From the IMG/VR virus record IMGVR_UViG_3300032893_000126, positions 1-41,624 of that record: a DNA stretch of 41,624 nt. The stretch is one strand, 5' to 3'. This DNA is from a virus. The notes under the pieces are model-generated. The model was not told the origin of the DNA. It saw nothing but the letters and a program-made list of their open reading frames with translations, and did not search any database. Each line of letters begins with the position of its first letter. The first letter of the stretch is position 1. Positions 16,299 through 23,917 of this stretch are shown here, piece by piece. The translations under genes were made by a program, and so were the position numbers.

Positions 16299-16708
16299 TC
16301 GGCGACCTTCCCGAGCTTCTCGTCAAGCTCTCGTTCCTTGTAATCATAGATCGCGGGGTCCGCCATTGCCTTGACGATCTCGCGGTTCTCGTCGTTCAGG
16401 AAGACGAGGTTCGGCATGTCCATCTGGGCCCGATACTGCTTAGCCAGATCGGACGGCACGGCCCTTTGGAGCTTGTCTCGGCAGCACTTTTTGAACTTCT
16501 TTCCGCTCAGGCACGGACACGGCCGGTTCGGCGGTAGCCGAAGCAGGGGATTCCACTCGCAGCCTGGCCTCGGGGCTATGAAGCACCGACCTTCGCTGGG
16601 CGTCTCGCTCCTCGGGAGAGTCATTGATGGCGCGGGTGACTCCGCGCTGTCGGTCAAGGAATTGTTGTTCCCGAGCTCGGTACTCTTCTTCTCTTCGCTT
16701 TCGTTCAT
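16295..16708 (-). CDS. SEC-C motif protein (overlapping frame)
   Basis: RPCPCLSGKKFKKCC is a SEC-C zinc knuckle (CxC ... CC). It is preceded by CEWNPLLRLPPN, as in other phage SEC-C proteins. The frame is open upstream with a TTG at 16732, but ATG at 16708 has GAGG upstream and gives 137 aa. The first 90 codons overlap the HTH gene at 16440-16880 in another frame. The C-terminus (MPNLVFLNDENREIVKAMAD, then RELDEKLGKVAE) is helical. SEC-C motifs bind zinc and often proteins or ribosomes; the role here is unknown. Confidence 0.65.
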   Translation of the reverse strand: MNESEEKKSTELGNNNSLTDSAESPAPSMTLPRSETPSEGRCFIAPRPGCEWNPLLRLPPNRPCPCLSGKKFKKCCRDKLQRAVPSDLAKQYRAQMDMPNLVFLNDENREIVKAMADPAIYDYKERELDEKLGKVAE

Positions 16709-16880
16709 TCGCTTCGGCCTCGTACTTTTCAAGTTTGCTGTCCAGGGTCCTGATCGCGATCCCGAGGGCCTGGGACGTCGCCGTCTTGTTCCCCTGGTAG
16801 AACGCGAACGCCTTGATGATCACTTGCTGCTCGATCGCCTCGAGCGTTACTCCTGGGGACCATAAGATCTGCTCCGTCAT
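16440..16880 (-). CDS. Fis-type helix-turn-helix protein
   Basis: ATG at 16880 overlaps the portal stop (ATGA) and gives 146 aa. Residues 12-50 (VTLEAIEQQVIIKAFAFYQG, NKTATSQALGIAIRTLDSKL) are a Fis/HTH_8 DNA-binding unit. A charged coiled-coil follows (KLEKYEAEANERKRREEEYR). The last half is Arg/Pro-rich and is also read in another frame by the SEC-C gene. It could regulate late genes or take part in packaging given its place next to the portal. The N-terminal part is confident; the true C-terminus is less sure. Confidence 0.65.
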   Translation of the reverse strand: MTEQILWSPGVTLEAIEQQVIIKAFAFYQGNKTATSQALGIAIRTLDSKLEKYEAEANERKRREEEYRAREQQFLDRQRGVTRAINDSPEERDAQRRSVLHSPEARLRVESPASATAEPAVSVPERKEVQKVLPRQAPKGRAVRSG

Positions 16881-18649
16881 CCGAACTTCCCTCCCTGTTT
16901 CTTGTACCACCATGTCACGAACTGCCATCGGACCTCGCCGAGAGCGGCTTGGCTCGCGTCCTTCGCCTTCTTCCAAAGTGCCTCGTCGACGAGCCCTGGG
17001 TTCTCGAAGAGATGCTGTCTCCTGGGATCGATCCAATCATCCCCACCGTCGGCCTCGTAGGAGGCGCGGTCGAACTGGGAGGAGTTGAGCATGCGGATGA
17101 ACTTCTCCATCGGCCCGTAGGCGTTGAACTTTTGACCCGTCTTGGCCTCGATGTCCGTGGGAACCCGAGGCGTTCGGGTATCGACACGGTTCGCCCCTGG
17201 ATCGACGGAGTCGGTCGTATCCGTGGGGTCGTGGGTCCCTTCCTCGACGGCCTCCTCTATCGATGGGTCGGAGACGTCAATCGAGTCCTGAGCCGTGTCG
17301 AGCTTGATGTCAAACAAGTTTCCCTTGTTGCAGGCGTCCCGATACTCTTGCATACTTATGCGTCCGGCTGCGGCTGCGGCCTCGAGGCGGGCGAACTTCT
17401 TCTCCTTGACCGTCTCCTCGTCGATCGCCGATAAGACGCGCAAGGGCTTGAACTCGATCTCGAGGTCGTCCGGGATGAACCCGAAAAGTTTTTGACACTT
17501 GATCTCGATCACCCGGAGGATGTCGAACTTGAGCTTGTTCCTGACCTGGCTCTCGACCATGGAGTTGTAGTTCTCCATGTCGTTCTGGTCGGCGTTCCCG
17601 AGCCCGGTGGCCTCGGAGGATCCGAAGAGCTTGGTCGCGGGCATCCGGAGATCGGCGCAGACCTGCTTCCTAATCCCGGCCTGGGCCTCGGCGAGACCGG
17701 CGAACGAGAGCTGCTTGTGGTCCCAGTCGTCCTCGGTGTCCATGACGACCGCGTTCTGATAGTTCTTCTGCCAGTTGGCGAGCTGGATCCGTTGCTTGAC
17801 CTGGTTGCTCCCGGCCGGCATGAGGAGCGTCGAGACGAGGTTCTTGATCTTGTAGACGTCGATCTTGAACTCGTCGAGGACCTCGAACGTGAGGTCGGTG
17901 GCCTTCAAGTACTGGTTGATCGACCGGACGAGGACTTCGACCACGGAGAATCCCCAGCCCCGGAGGCGGGGACGGATGAAGCTCGGTGCTTGGATCCCCT
18001 TCAGCCGCATCACGCGGGACTTGTGGACCTTCTCGGCGTAGTAGTCGTAGAACTCAAATTCCTCGGTCTGGATCTCGGGGTCGTAGCCTTCGGTGTTCTG
18101 CTTGTCCCAGAACAGCTCCCACATATCGACGGCCCGGAGCTGGAGCTCCGTGTCCCGTGTGATCGAGGTCAAGTCGAGCGGAGTCTCCGGGTCCTGGTCA
18201 CCCACGATGATCAGGACGCCAGCGCCGCCGTAGAGGCGGTTCCACTTCGCGGCCTGGGCAAGCGTGCCGAGGTCGTCATCCCGGTCCATGGAGTCCTTCA
18301 GTTCCTTGATCTGGTTCTCGTCGATGAGCTTCGACTTGATCTCGACGCCGCCTCTCATGCCGTCATCGATCGGGACGTCGACGATAGTCTGGATCAGGCC
18401 GATCTCGACGTAGAGCTCCGAGAGGAGCTGGCGGAGGTTCGAGACGAGGAACCAGCGGAGGTTCTTGAAGAGCGTGCCGGTCTCTGAGACGGTCTCTCCT
18501 CCGCCGGCGACGTTGAAACCCGGGAGGCCGAAGGCGTTCTGTCCGAAGCCGATCGCGTCCGAGAGACCGTTGTCGATCTTCTCGTTCTCGAACTTCATGA
18601 CCTCCGGGCGTTCGGTTCCGGTAGCCTTCGGTGTTTTCGCTCGTGCCAT
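16877..18649 (-). CDS. Portal protein (DUF1073-like)
   Basis: The 590-aa protein has the DUF1073 portal pattern. A helical SELYVEIGLIQTIVDVPIDD is followed by MRGGVEIKSK, RLYGGAGVLIIVG, then a long core and SEATGLGNADQNDMENYNSM near 345. It would form the dodecameric DNA gate at the capsid vertex. It lies 9 bp after the terminase stop, and its own stop overlaps the Fis-type gene (ATGA). Confidence 0.85.
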   Translation of the reverse strand: MARAKTPKATGTERPEVMKFENEKIDNGLSDAIGFGQNAFGLPGFNVAGGGETVSETGTLFKNLRWFLVSNLRQLLSELYVEIGLIQTIVDVPIDDGMRGGVEIKSKLIDENQIKELKDSMDRDDDLGTLAQAAKWNRLYGGAGVLIIVGDQDPETPLDLTSITRDTELQLRAVDMWELFWDKQNTEGYDPEIQTEEFEFYDYYAEKVHKSRVMRLKGIQAPSFIRPRLRGWGFSVVEVLVRSINQYLKATDLTFEVLDEFKIDVYKIKNLVSTLLMPAGSNQVKQRIQLANWQKNYQNAVVMDTEDDWDHKQLSFAGLAEAQAGIRKQVCADLRMPATKLFGSSEATGLGNADQNDMENYNSMVESQVRNKLKFDILRVIEIKCQKLFGFIPDDLEIEFKPLRVLSAIDEETVKEKKFARLEAAAAAGRISMQEYRDACNKGNLFDIKLDTAQDSIDVSDPSIEEAVEEGTHDPTDTTDSVDPGANRVDTRTPRVPTDIEAKTGQKFNAYGPMEKFIRMLNSSQFDRASYEADGGDDWIDPRRQHLFENPGLVDEALWKKAKDASQAALGEVRWQFVTWWYKKQGGKFG

Positions 18650-18658
18650 GGGTTCCCC

Positions 18659-20032
18659 TTACAGTACCGCCGCGATCGAGAGAGCGCAGCTCAGGTCGTT
18701 GAATGCTCCGGAAAGTACGTCGACGATATCATCGTGCTTGCCCTCGGGAAAGTTCTCCGTCTCCCCGAAGAACTCATCGTTCCAGTCCGCGCGCAAGACC
18801 CGAATATTCCTCGCCTCGCACTGCGCCGATACTGGCTTCGCTCGGGTGACCTTGTCCTTCGGCATCGTCTCGACGTGGACGTTGTACCCGGCGAGCATCC
18901 GGATGAAGTGCTCCGCCTCGGCCACGCCCGCGCTCCCTGGGTCTTGCTGGCTCTTGATCTTGCAGACCTGCCCGTCGTGAGAGGCCACGGCCTTGATCAG
19001 CTTCTCGACCTGGCCCGGCGTGTCGCGGATGGACTTGAGGTCGGCGACAAGGAAGGTGTTATCCGGATACCGGAGGAGCTTGAGCCCTCGGGTCCAGTCG
19101 GGGTCCTTGTTCCCCTCGTGGGGCTTCGTGGCGGCGCGGTCCCAGAACCGGATCGCCGAGATCCACCCGGAGGGGATCGCGTCGACCACGGTGAACCATT
19201 CTCGTTGGAACATCATTCCCGCGGTGGCGCGGACGTTCCAGTTCCCCCCGAGGAGGCGGAGCCTCTCGACCCGGGAGAGGGCCTTAAGATTCGCGAGGTA
19301 GGCCGGGTCCTTCTCCATGAGGATCTTGTTGTCGTAGACGGTCGAGGGGATAAACGTAAACGACTTCGGGAGCTCGTCGTCACCGTACCGGTCGATCAGC
19401 TCCTGGCGTGAGCTGCCCCAGATGATCGTGTCCTCCCGGCGGATGAACCAGCGGATGACCCCTGACCTCTCGGGGATCGGATACCCTTCCTTGTCGATCC
19501 ACCAGTCGATCAGGTTCCGGACGAACGAGTCGACGTCGGGGTTGCAGGTCGCGCGGATGTACCCCGGGACGCCCGAGGTCGAGCGGTTGCGGGACATCAT
19601 GTAAAAGAATTGATACTCCGTGAAGTGGGTCAGCTCGTCGAACCCGATCATCGGGATCTGAGCTCCATGCCAGTCCAGGACGGACTTCTCGTGCTCGAGG
19701 TGGGCGAACTTCACCCGGCATAGGGAGGGGAACGTCCACTCGAGAGCAGCCTCCCTGGGGTGCCCCCCGAGGTGGGAATAGATCCCCATGGACTCGTCCC
19801 AGAGGCCGCCCTGGTTCCTGACCTGGGTCGAGTTCCTCCGGAAGATGACGGCACCGAACTTCGAGTTCTCGTAGTGGCGGAGGGGATCGAGGAGGAGGCC
19901 GAAGCTCTTTCCGCCACCGGCAGCGCCCCCATAGATCGCGATGTCCGCGGGAGTCGAGAGGAAGGCGGTCTGCGGACCGGCCTGGGGCTCGATCCGGATG
20001 ACTTCGGGCTCAATCTCCAGGGCCGCTCCCAT
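18659..20032 (-). CDS. terL: Terminase large subunit
   Basis: The ATPase-nuclease packages DNA. In the 458-residue frame from the GTG at 20035, Walker A is GGAAGGGKS (36-44), Walker B is PMIGFDE (Asp133-Glu134) and the coupling motif is RATCNP. The RNase H-like nuclease half shows IRFWDRAAT (Asp299), QQDPGSAG (Asp365) and GKHDDIVD (Asp435/436). All key residues are present. I prefer ATG at 20032, which overlaps the small-subunit stop as TGATG and gives 457 aa. Confidence 0.93.
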   Translation of the reverse strand: MGAALEIEPEVIRIEPQAGPQTAFLSTPADIAIYGGAAGGGKSFGLLLDPLRHYENSKFGAVIFRRNSTQVRNQGGLWDESMGIYSHLGGHPREAALEWTFPSLCRVKFAHLEHEKSVLDWHGAQIPMIGFDELTHFTEYQFFYMMSRNRSTSGVPGYIRATCNPDVDSFVRNLIDWWIDKEGYPIPERSGVIRWFIRREDTIIWGSSRQELIDRYGDDELPKSFTFIPSTVYDNKILMEKDPAYLANLKALSRVERLRLLGGNWNVRATAGMMFQREWFTVVDAIPSGWISAIRFWDRAATKPHEGNKDPDWTRGLKLLRYPDNTFLVADLKSIRDTPGQVEKLIKAVASHDGQVCKIKSQQDPGSAGVAEAEHFIRMLAGYNVHVETMPKDKVTRAKPVSAQCEARNIRVLRADWNDEFFGETENFPEGKHDDIVDVLSGAFNDLSCALSIAAVL

Positions 20033-20415
20033 CACTCTTCAGGAGCCTCGCGGCCGTTCGCCGGGAGAGTCACGATGACCTGGGCGGGGACGCTCCCGGA
20101 GTGGTGGACCTCGTCCTTCACCTTTCCGACGAGCCGGTTCAGGAGGACGTCGAGCGCGTGCATGTCGCCTTTCGAGATGATCTTGATCGCCACCGAGGCG
20201 AGCATGACCTGGATCACGGAGGAGTTCGGGGCCTTGGCCAGGGACTTGAGCTCCTCGACGTTGTTCTTGATGATCAGGTTGGCGACCTCGGAGAGCTCCT
20301 GCTTCGTCAGGTGCTTGATGCGCTTCAGGTCCTGGTCGTGGATCTTCCCACCGAGGGGATTCCCGCTCTGTCCCTTCTTGAACTGGTACTCCTTGGGCGG
20401 TTGGTTCCTGGGCAC
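20032..20415 (-). CDS. Terminase small subunit-like protein (DUF5681)
   Basis: The open frame extends to 20718, but its upstream part is Arg/Pro/Ser-rich and unlike protein. The GTG at 20415 has AGGG upstream and gives 127 aa starting VPRNQPPKEYQFKKGQSGNP, the DUF5681 signature. The helical part KRIKHLTKQELSEVANLIIK and a C-terminal VHHSGSVPAQVIV follow. DUF5681 proteins sit immediately before terL and probably recognise DNA for packaging. The overlap with terL couples translation. Confidence 0.75.
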   Translation of the reverse strand: MPRNQPPKEYQFKKGQSGNPLGGKIHDQDLKRIKHLTKQELSEVANLIIKNNVEELKSLAKAPNSSVIQVMLASVAIKIISKGDMHALDVLLNRLVGKVKDEVHHSGSVPAQVIVTLPANGREAPEE

Positions 20416-20626
20416 TATGACGCCCTGCGGTTTCGCTGAGAGGCAGGCATAGATCGAAGCTAAGCGCTCGGCCGGTCGGAGCGCAAGGGAATTCCTGCCG
20501 GTCGTTTCTGCCGGGTGGGAGTCGAAGCCCCTCCGATCCCGTCCTTGGGTCGGAGGCGGCCTATCAGGATCATTTCCGAGACATGGAGTGAGGCGCGGGA
20601 GAGAGTCCGGCCTCGAGGGTAGTGTG
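20416..20626. promoter_or_regulatory. Repeat-rich noncoding gap before the terminase genes
   Basis: No convincing gene lies here. The gap holds an inverted repeat GCGCTC/GAGCGC (20464-20469 and 20479-20484). It also has three copies of GCCGGKYGK on the plus strand at 20471, 20497 and 20510, with spacings of 26 and 13 bp. A hairpin CCTCCGA-CCC/GGG-TCGGAGG (20530-20556) completes the set. Such clusters next to the small terminase gene are typical of cos or pac recognition sites, which is the inference made here. Confidence 0.5.
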
Positions 20627-20992
20627 TCACCTTTGCCTGGGGATGAAAAGATCTTTCTGAGGGAGGGGGACCTGGCGGATGACGTCCTCAACCGAGGTAG
20701 CGACGATCGTGTTCCCACCGCAGGACTTCCAGGCGGCGAAGAACTCCTGCTGGCTGGGGCGGAGCTTCTCTCCGGGACGCTTCACTTCGATGAACCAGAC
20801 GTCCCCTCGTCCGTCGGGCTGGCGGATGATCACGAGGAGGTCAGGGATCCCGGTAGAGGCGTTCTCCCGTCCGGGGATGACGTTGACGGAGATCTTCCGG
20901 ACGTAGATCCCAGGGATCGACCGGAGGTGGGCGATGATCGCCCGTTGGATATCTGCCTCGAGCAGCTCGCCCGGTTGACGAAGAGCCCTCAT
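20627..20992 (-). CDS. VRR-NUC domain nuclease
   Basis: This 121-aa protein is a compact VRR-NUC enzyme of the PD-(D/E)xK superfamily. Glu13 (LLEADIQRAII), GIPDLLVIIRQP (the catalytic Asp) and WFIEVKRPGEKLRPSQQEF (ExK plus the conserved PSQ-E segment) are all present. Phage members act as Holliday junction or branch resolvases before packaging or in recombination. It lies between a methyltransferase and the terminase, near the Rad52-like annealase and SSB. Confidence 0.85.
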   Translation of the reverse strand: MRALRQPGELLEADIQRAIIAHLRSIPGIYVRKISVNVIPGRENASTGIPDLLVIIRQPDGRGDVWFIEVKRPGEKLRPSQQEFFAAWKSCGGNTIVATSVEDVIRQVPLPQKDLFIPRQR

Positions 20993-21025
20993 GCCTGAGA
21001 CTATGACACGTTTCGGCGAAGTTGA

Positions 21026-21769
21026 CTATACTGCGTTGCGTTGGAGGAGGACGAACCAGCCGGAGGCCAGCGTATCGGTGATGATCCGCACGCGACGCTT
21101 CAGGACCCAGCACTTGAGGATCCGGGCGTACTCCTCGGGGCTACGGCCCCAGGTCCCGTTGTGGTGGGTCGGGTCGCTCTCCTCGCAGAGGAGGATCAAA
21201 GCGCTGGGCTTCGTGATCCGGAGGATCTCCTTGGCGGCGGAGTCCAGCTCAGCGTCGGTCAGGTGCTGGAGGACGGTGAAGCTCAGGAGCAGGTCGGCGA
21301 GCCCGTCGATCAGTCCCGTGTCCGCGAGGGAGGGGACGTTCCGGACCGTCGCCCTGGGCCAGCACTGCTCGGCGAGAGCGGCGAGCTTCGGATCCCGTTC
21401 GACTCCCGTCACATGGGCGGCGAACTCCATCAGGACCGGGAGGTTCCTCCCGTACCCGCAACCGAAATCGACCGCGTTCCCGCAGAACCCAGTGAGCATG
21501 CTCCGGATCTGCTGATGCTCGAGGTAGGTCCAGGCGATCATCCTCCGGGGGCGGTCCTCCCAGAGGCCGTCCAGGTCCCCTCCCGGTTCGCTCTTGTCGC
21601 TGTCGATATGACCCTGCTCCGTCCAGTGAACGGGGATCCACTCCGAGCCGTTGAAGATCGCCCCGTGGAGCGGCCACGCCCCGCCGCCGTCGAGCGCATA
21701 GATCCGGGCCATCCGCCCGTCCCGTGTCGCGTAGGTCTTCGCCTGGAAAAATAATTTCTTGTCCTTCAT
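21026..21769 (-). CDS. Class I SAM-dependent methyltransferase with small N-terminal domain
   Basis: The Rossmann core starts near residue 97 of 247. AVDFGCGYGRNLPVL is the SAM-binding loop, GVERDPKLAALAEQ the acidic strand-2 end, and ADLLLSFTVLQHL motif IV. It lacks PCQ or DPPY-type motifs, so it is not a standard DNA C5 or N6/N4 enzyme. Residues 12-60 (TRDGRMARIYALDGGG, GSEWIPVHWTEQGHID) resemble a small beta domain common in other short phage proteins. Substrate is unknown. ATGA coupling with the 21766 gene is clear. Confidence 0.8.
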   Translation of the reverse strand: MKDKKLFFQAKTYATRDGRMARIYALDGGGAWPLHGAIFNGSEWIPVHWTEQGHIDSDKSEPGGDLDGLWEDRPRRMIAWTYLEHQQIRSMLTGFCGNAVDFGCGYGRNLPVLMEFAAHVTGVERDPKLAALAEQCWPRATVRNVPSLADTGLIDGLADLLLSFTVLQHLTDAELDSAAKEILRITKPSALILLCEESDPTHHNGTWGRSPEEYARILKCWVLKRRVRIITDTLASGWFVLLQRNAV

Positions 21770-21954
21770 GTCGTGATGATCTCCTGCTTCCAGTCATCGG
21801 TTCCGCACTTACTCCAGACCGTCCCATCGTCGCAGAGGGCGAAGATGATCCCGTCGGTCTTCGACGTGTACGGCTTTCCGGACTCGATGGGTCCGGCCTC
21901 CGTGACGGAGCTGTTTCCGGGAATGAGCTGAATCACTTTTCTTGTCGGTGGCAT
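21766..21954 (-). CDS. Hypothetical 62-aa protein
   Basis: An ATG preceded by GAGGAG sets the start within a longer open frame. The peptide begins MPPTRKVIQLIPGNSSV and ends in a beta-like CDDGTVWSKCGTDDWKQE segment with two Cys. It is coupled to the methyltransferase start by ATGA. The C-terminal WSKC.T.DW pattern recalls small surface-exposed beta units. No function is assigned. Confidence 0.55.
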   Translation of the reverse strand: MPPTRKVIQLIPGNSSVTEAGPIESGKPYTSKTDGIIFALCDDGTVWSKCGTDDWKQEIITT

Positions 21955-21970
21955 GTCGTGGTCTCCTCGT

Positions 21971-22225
21971 TTAGTGCGTAACCCGGCTATCGCGATTCGT
22001 CCACGCGGTCTTTCGCCCCTCGTAGAGATCCTCGCGCCTTGCCTTCGACCGGAGCGCCCGGAGGTGCTCGGAGCACCGCGTCCGCCCCTGGTCAACCAAG
22101 CGGATGATCACGAACTCCCGCCCGCAGACGACGCACTTCCGCGTCCGGCAGGGCGTGCAGAACCCAGAGTTATGCCCCGTGACCTCGGCGCACCCCTCCC
22201 TCATGCATGGGTATTTCTCAGCCAT
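21971..22225 (-). CDS. Small double zinc-ribbon protein
   Basis: In this 84-aa protein YPCMREGCAEV and GFCTPCRTRKCVVCGREF supply several CxxC or CxxxxC pairs, followed by a basic helix (HLRALRSKARREDLYEGRK). It is probably a zinc-stabilised nucleic-acid-binding protein. The ATG has GAGGGGGTAAGAG before it. It is one of several Cys-rich small proteins in this early block. Confidence 0.6.
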   Translation of the reverse strand: MAEKYPCMREGCAEVTGHNSGFCTPCRTRKCVVCGREFVIIRLVDQGRTRCSEHLRALRSKARREDLYEGRKTAWTNRDSRVTH

Positions 22226-22245
22226 CTCTTACCCCCTCTCGAATC

Positions 22246-22389
22246 TCAGTCCGGCATGTAGGACCGCTCAGCGCAGCACTCGCTCAGCCCGCACTCGGAA
22301 CAAAACCCGGCGTGCTCCCGGCAGCTCAGACAAATATCGATGTCGACGTCCTTGTCGAAGACGCACTCGTGCTCGTCGTTCTCAGACAC
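22246..22389 (-). CDS. 47-aa cysteine-rich protein
   Basis: GTG at 22389 overlaps the SSB stop, and the longer upstream frame has no sensible protein character. The peptide has CLSCREHAGFCSECGLSECC at its centre, a probable double zinc knuckle, and an acidic N-terminus (SENDEHECVFDKDVDIDI). Function is unknown. The start choice rests on the overlap rather than on a strong ribosome site. Confidence 0.5.
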   Translation of the reverse strand: MSENDEHECVFDKDVDIDICLSCREHAGFCSECGLSECCAERSYMPD

Positions 22390-22702
22390 CGGATGCCTCG
22401 CTCTCTCGTTTCCAGTTCGATCCACCGTCGAGGAATCGGACGTTGCTCGCGATGATCTCGAACCCAGACGCCGCCTGATGGAGCCGCCCATCGACGTAGA
22501 CCACCGACCCGCACTTCAGGTACTTCTGGCAGCTCTCGGCCGCCTTCCCGTTGATGACGATCATGTGATAGGTCGCCTCCGTTGCGACCCCGTCCTGTCT
22601 CGTCGTGACGACGACCATCCGTGCCGTTGACTTCCCGTTCAGGTCCTTCTCGATCACCGGATCACTGCTGACCCGCCCCACTAGAATCACTTGGTTGACC
22701 AC
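22382..22702 (-). CDS. ssb: Single-stranded DNA-binding protein
   Basis: The frame is open to 22795, but the GTG at 22702 has GGGGGCGG upstream and gives VVNQVILVGRVSSDPVIEKD, the typical SSB OB-fold start. TYHMIVINGKAAESCQKYLK and GSVVYVDGRLH continue the fold, for 106 aa in total. There is no acidic C-terminal tail (no DDxIPF-like end), so it may not contact host partners in the E. coli way. It would act with the neighbouring Rad52-like protein. Confidence 0.8.
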   Translation of the reverse strand: MVNQVILVGRVSSDPVIEKDLNGKSTARMVVVTTRQDGVATEATYHMIVINGKAAESCQKYLKCGSVVYVDGRLHQAASGFEIIASNVRFLDGGSNWKRESEASGV

Positions 22703-22932
22703 TCGCCGCCCCCAATGAGTTCGTCGATGAACTCGTCCATTGCCTTCATGAAACGGGCGTGCGCGGGTTTCGCCTCGTCTATCGTTTTCGTGCATGTGTT
22801 CAGGACCATCGCGCGGTGAAGCTCTCGAGCCTTCTCCCTGATCCTTTTGGCGTGACCGAGGTCACCCCGCTTGATGGCCGCCAAGAGGTCGGCCCGCATC
22901 ATCTCCAGGATTTGTCGCCTGAACTCCCTCAC
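22687..22932 (-). CDS. Hypothetical 81-aa helical protein
   Basis: GTG at 22932 overlaps the annealase stop (GTGA). The sequence is almost all helix with alternating charge (MREFRRQILEMMRADLLAAI, KRIREKARELHRAMVLN). It lies between the Rad52-like gene and SSB and overlaps SSB by 16 bp. An accessory role in recombination is possible by position only. Confidence 0.55.
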   Translation of the reverse strand: MREFRRQILEMMRADLLAAIKRGDLGHAKRIREKARELHRAMVLNTCTKTIDEAKPAHARFMKAMDEFIDELIGGGEWSTK

Positions 22933-23729
22933 GGCGAGCCCTTGCTTGATCCCCCTGGAGGATGACTTTGCTGCTTCATCTTGAGTTCGTGAAAGACGAC
23001 TTCGGGTCGTCGCTTGGATACGGTCGCGAGGAACTCCTCGAGATCGGTGGCCTTGAGCTGGCCTAATCGGTCGATGCCGAATCGGAGCTTCGCGTATTCG
23101 ATCACCTGGGGGCTGCCCCAGTTGTTCCCGTTCGCCGCGATATGGATCTTTTCCGCTTCGATCTTTGAGATCGTAGCTGCTTGAGGTTCCACTCGAGTAC
23201 CCCCGGAATCCCAGGGCTGAGGAGCCGGATCAGTTGCTCCATCAGCTTTTCGCGGGAGAGCCCACGCCGGGAGGGGGGGCGGGACCCAGTAGAACGTTTC
23301 GTTTTCTTTTGTCTTGCCGTAGCGTGCTCCTTTGGTTCCTTGCGGGACGATCTTCGCCCAGCCTTCTTCGACGTTATAGAGATAGCGACCGGGTCCCCAG
23401 AGGACGGCCGCGCGCTTCAGGGCTCCGGAGATACCCCCCTTGAACGGTTCGAAGTCGGTCTGCTCCGCGCCGTCGACCTTCTCGACCCATTCGTCGCCGA
23501 ACTTGACTCCGAGCGCGCAGAGGACTCCGGAGCTATGAATCTCGTACCGGACGCGCCAGTGGGCCGGGCCGAAGACCTCGTCGAAGCGGTCCATGATCGC
23601 TCGGGCCTCAACGTAGGCCAAGCACTTGGCCCAGACGCCCTGTTGGTTCTTCCCGCATTGTCCGATCCGCCATTCGATGGCGTCCTCGGGGAACGGCGCT
23701 TGCAGCGCCTTCTTCAGATCAGTGCTCAT
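22929..23729 (-). CDS. Rad52/22-type ssDNA annealing protein
   Basis: The 266-aa protein has the Rad52 N-terminal core. PFPEDAIEWRIGQCG, then CLAYVEARAIMDRFDEVFGP with HWRVRYE, and KGGISGALKRAAVLWGPGRY (about 97-116) with LYN match the conserved patch of the family. These proteins form rings and anneal complementary strands in phage recombination. The last third is less conserved and ends in a Lys/Gln/Ser-rich tail. No partner exonuclease is visible in the genome. Confidence 0.85.
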   Translation of the reverse strand: MSTDLKKALQAPFPEDAIEWRIGQCGKNQQGVWAKCLAYVEARAIMDRFDEVFGPAHWRVRYEIHSSGVLCALGVKFGDEWVEKVDGAEQTDFEPFKGGISGALKRAAVLWGPGRYLYNVEEGWAKIVPQGTKGARYGKTKENETFYWVPPPLPAWALPRKADGATDPAPQPWDSGGTRVEPQAATISKIEAEKIHIAANGNNWGSPQVIEYAKLRFGIDRLGQLKATDLEEFLATVSKRRPEVVFHELKMKQQSHPPGGSSKGSP

Positions 23730-23917
23730 TTGCGTACTTCCTTCCTCCCGGCGACGTGTGCCAGGATCGCTTGAATGGCCTTCTCCTTGGCTTGCTCCGC
23801 GTCTCCTCCCGCGCGGACGGGATTACACTTCGGGCAGGGCTCGATCACGACCTCATCGATCATCTCGTCGTAGACGAGCATGTCGAGGCCGAAGCAATAG
23901 GTGCAGCCCTGCTTCAT
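23726..23917 (-). CDS. 63-aa zinc-ribbon protein
   Basis: ATG at 23917 overlaps the previous stop (ATGA), although the frame is open further up. CTYCFGLDMLVYDE and EPCPKCNPVRAGGD make a CxxC...CxxC ribbon, followed by a helix (AKEKAIQAILAHVAG). It is one of several tiny metal-binding proteins in the early region. Target and role are unknown. Confidence 0.6.
   Translation of the reverse strand: MKQGCTYCFGLDMLVYDEMIDEVVIEPCPKCNPVRAGGDAEQAKEKAIQAILAHVAGRKEVRK

Noticed and set aside
17492-18487. 331-codon open frame antisense to the portal gene
   Set aside because: It is rich in Leu/Val/Asp/Glu with no fold pattern, while the opposite strand carries a clear portal protein.
20505-20535. T-arm-like GGGGCTTCGACTCCC on the minus strand before the terminase
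   Set aside because: No acceptor, D-arm or anticodon arm can be built around it; it overlaps the end of a hairpin instead.
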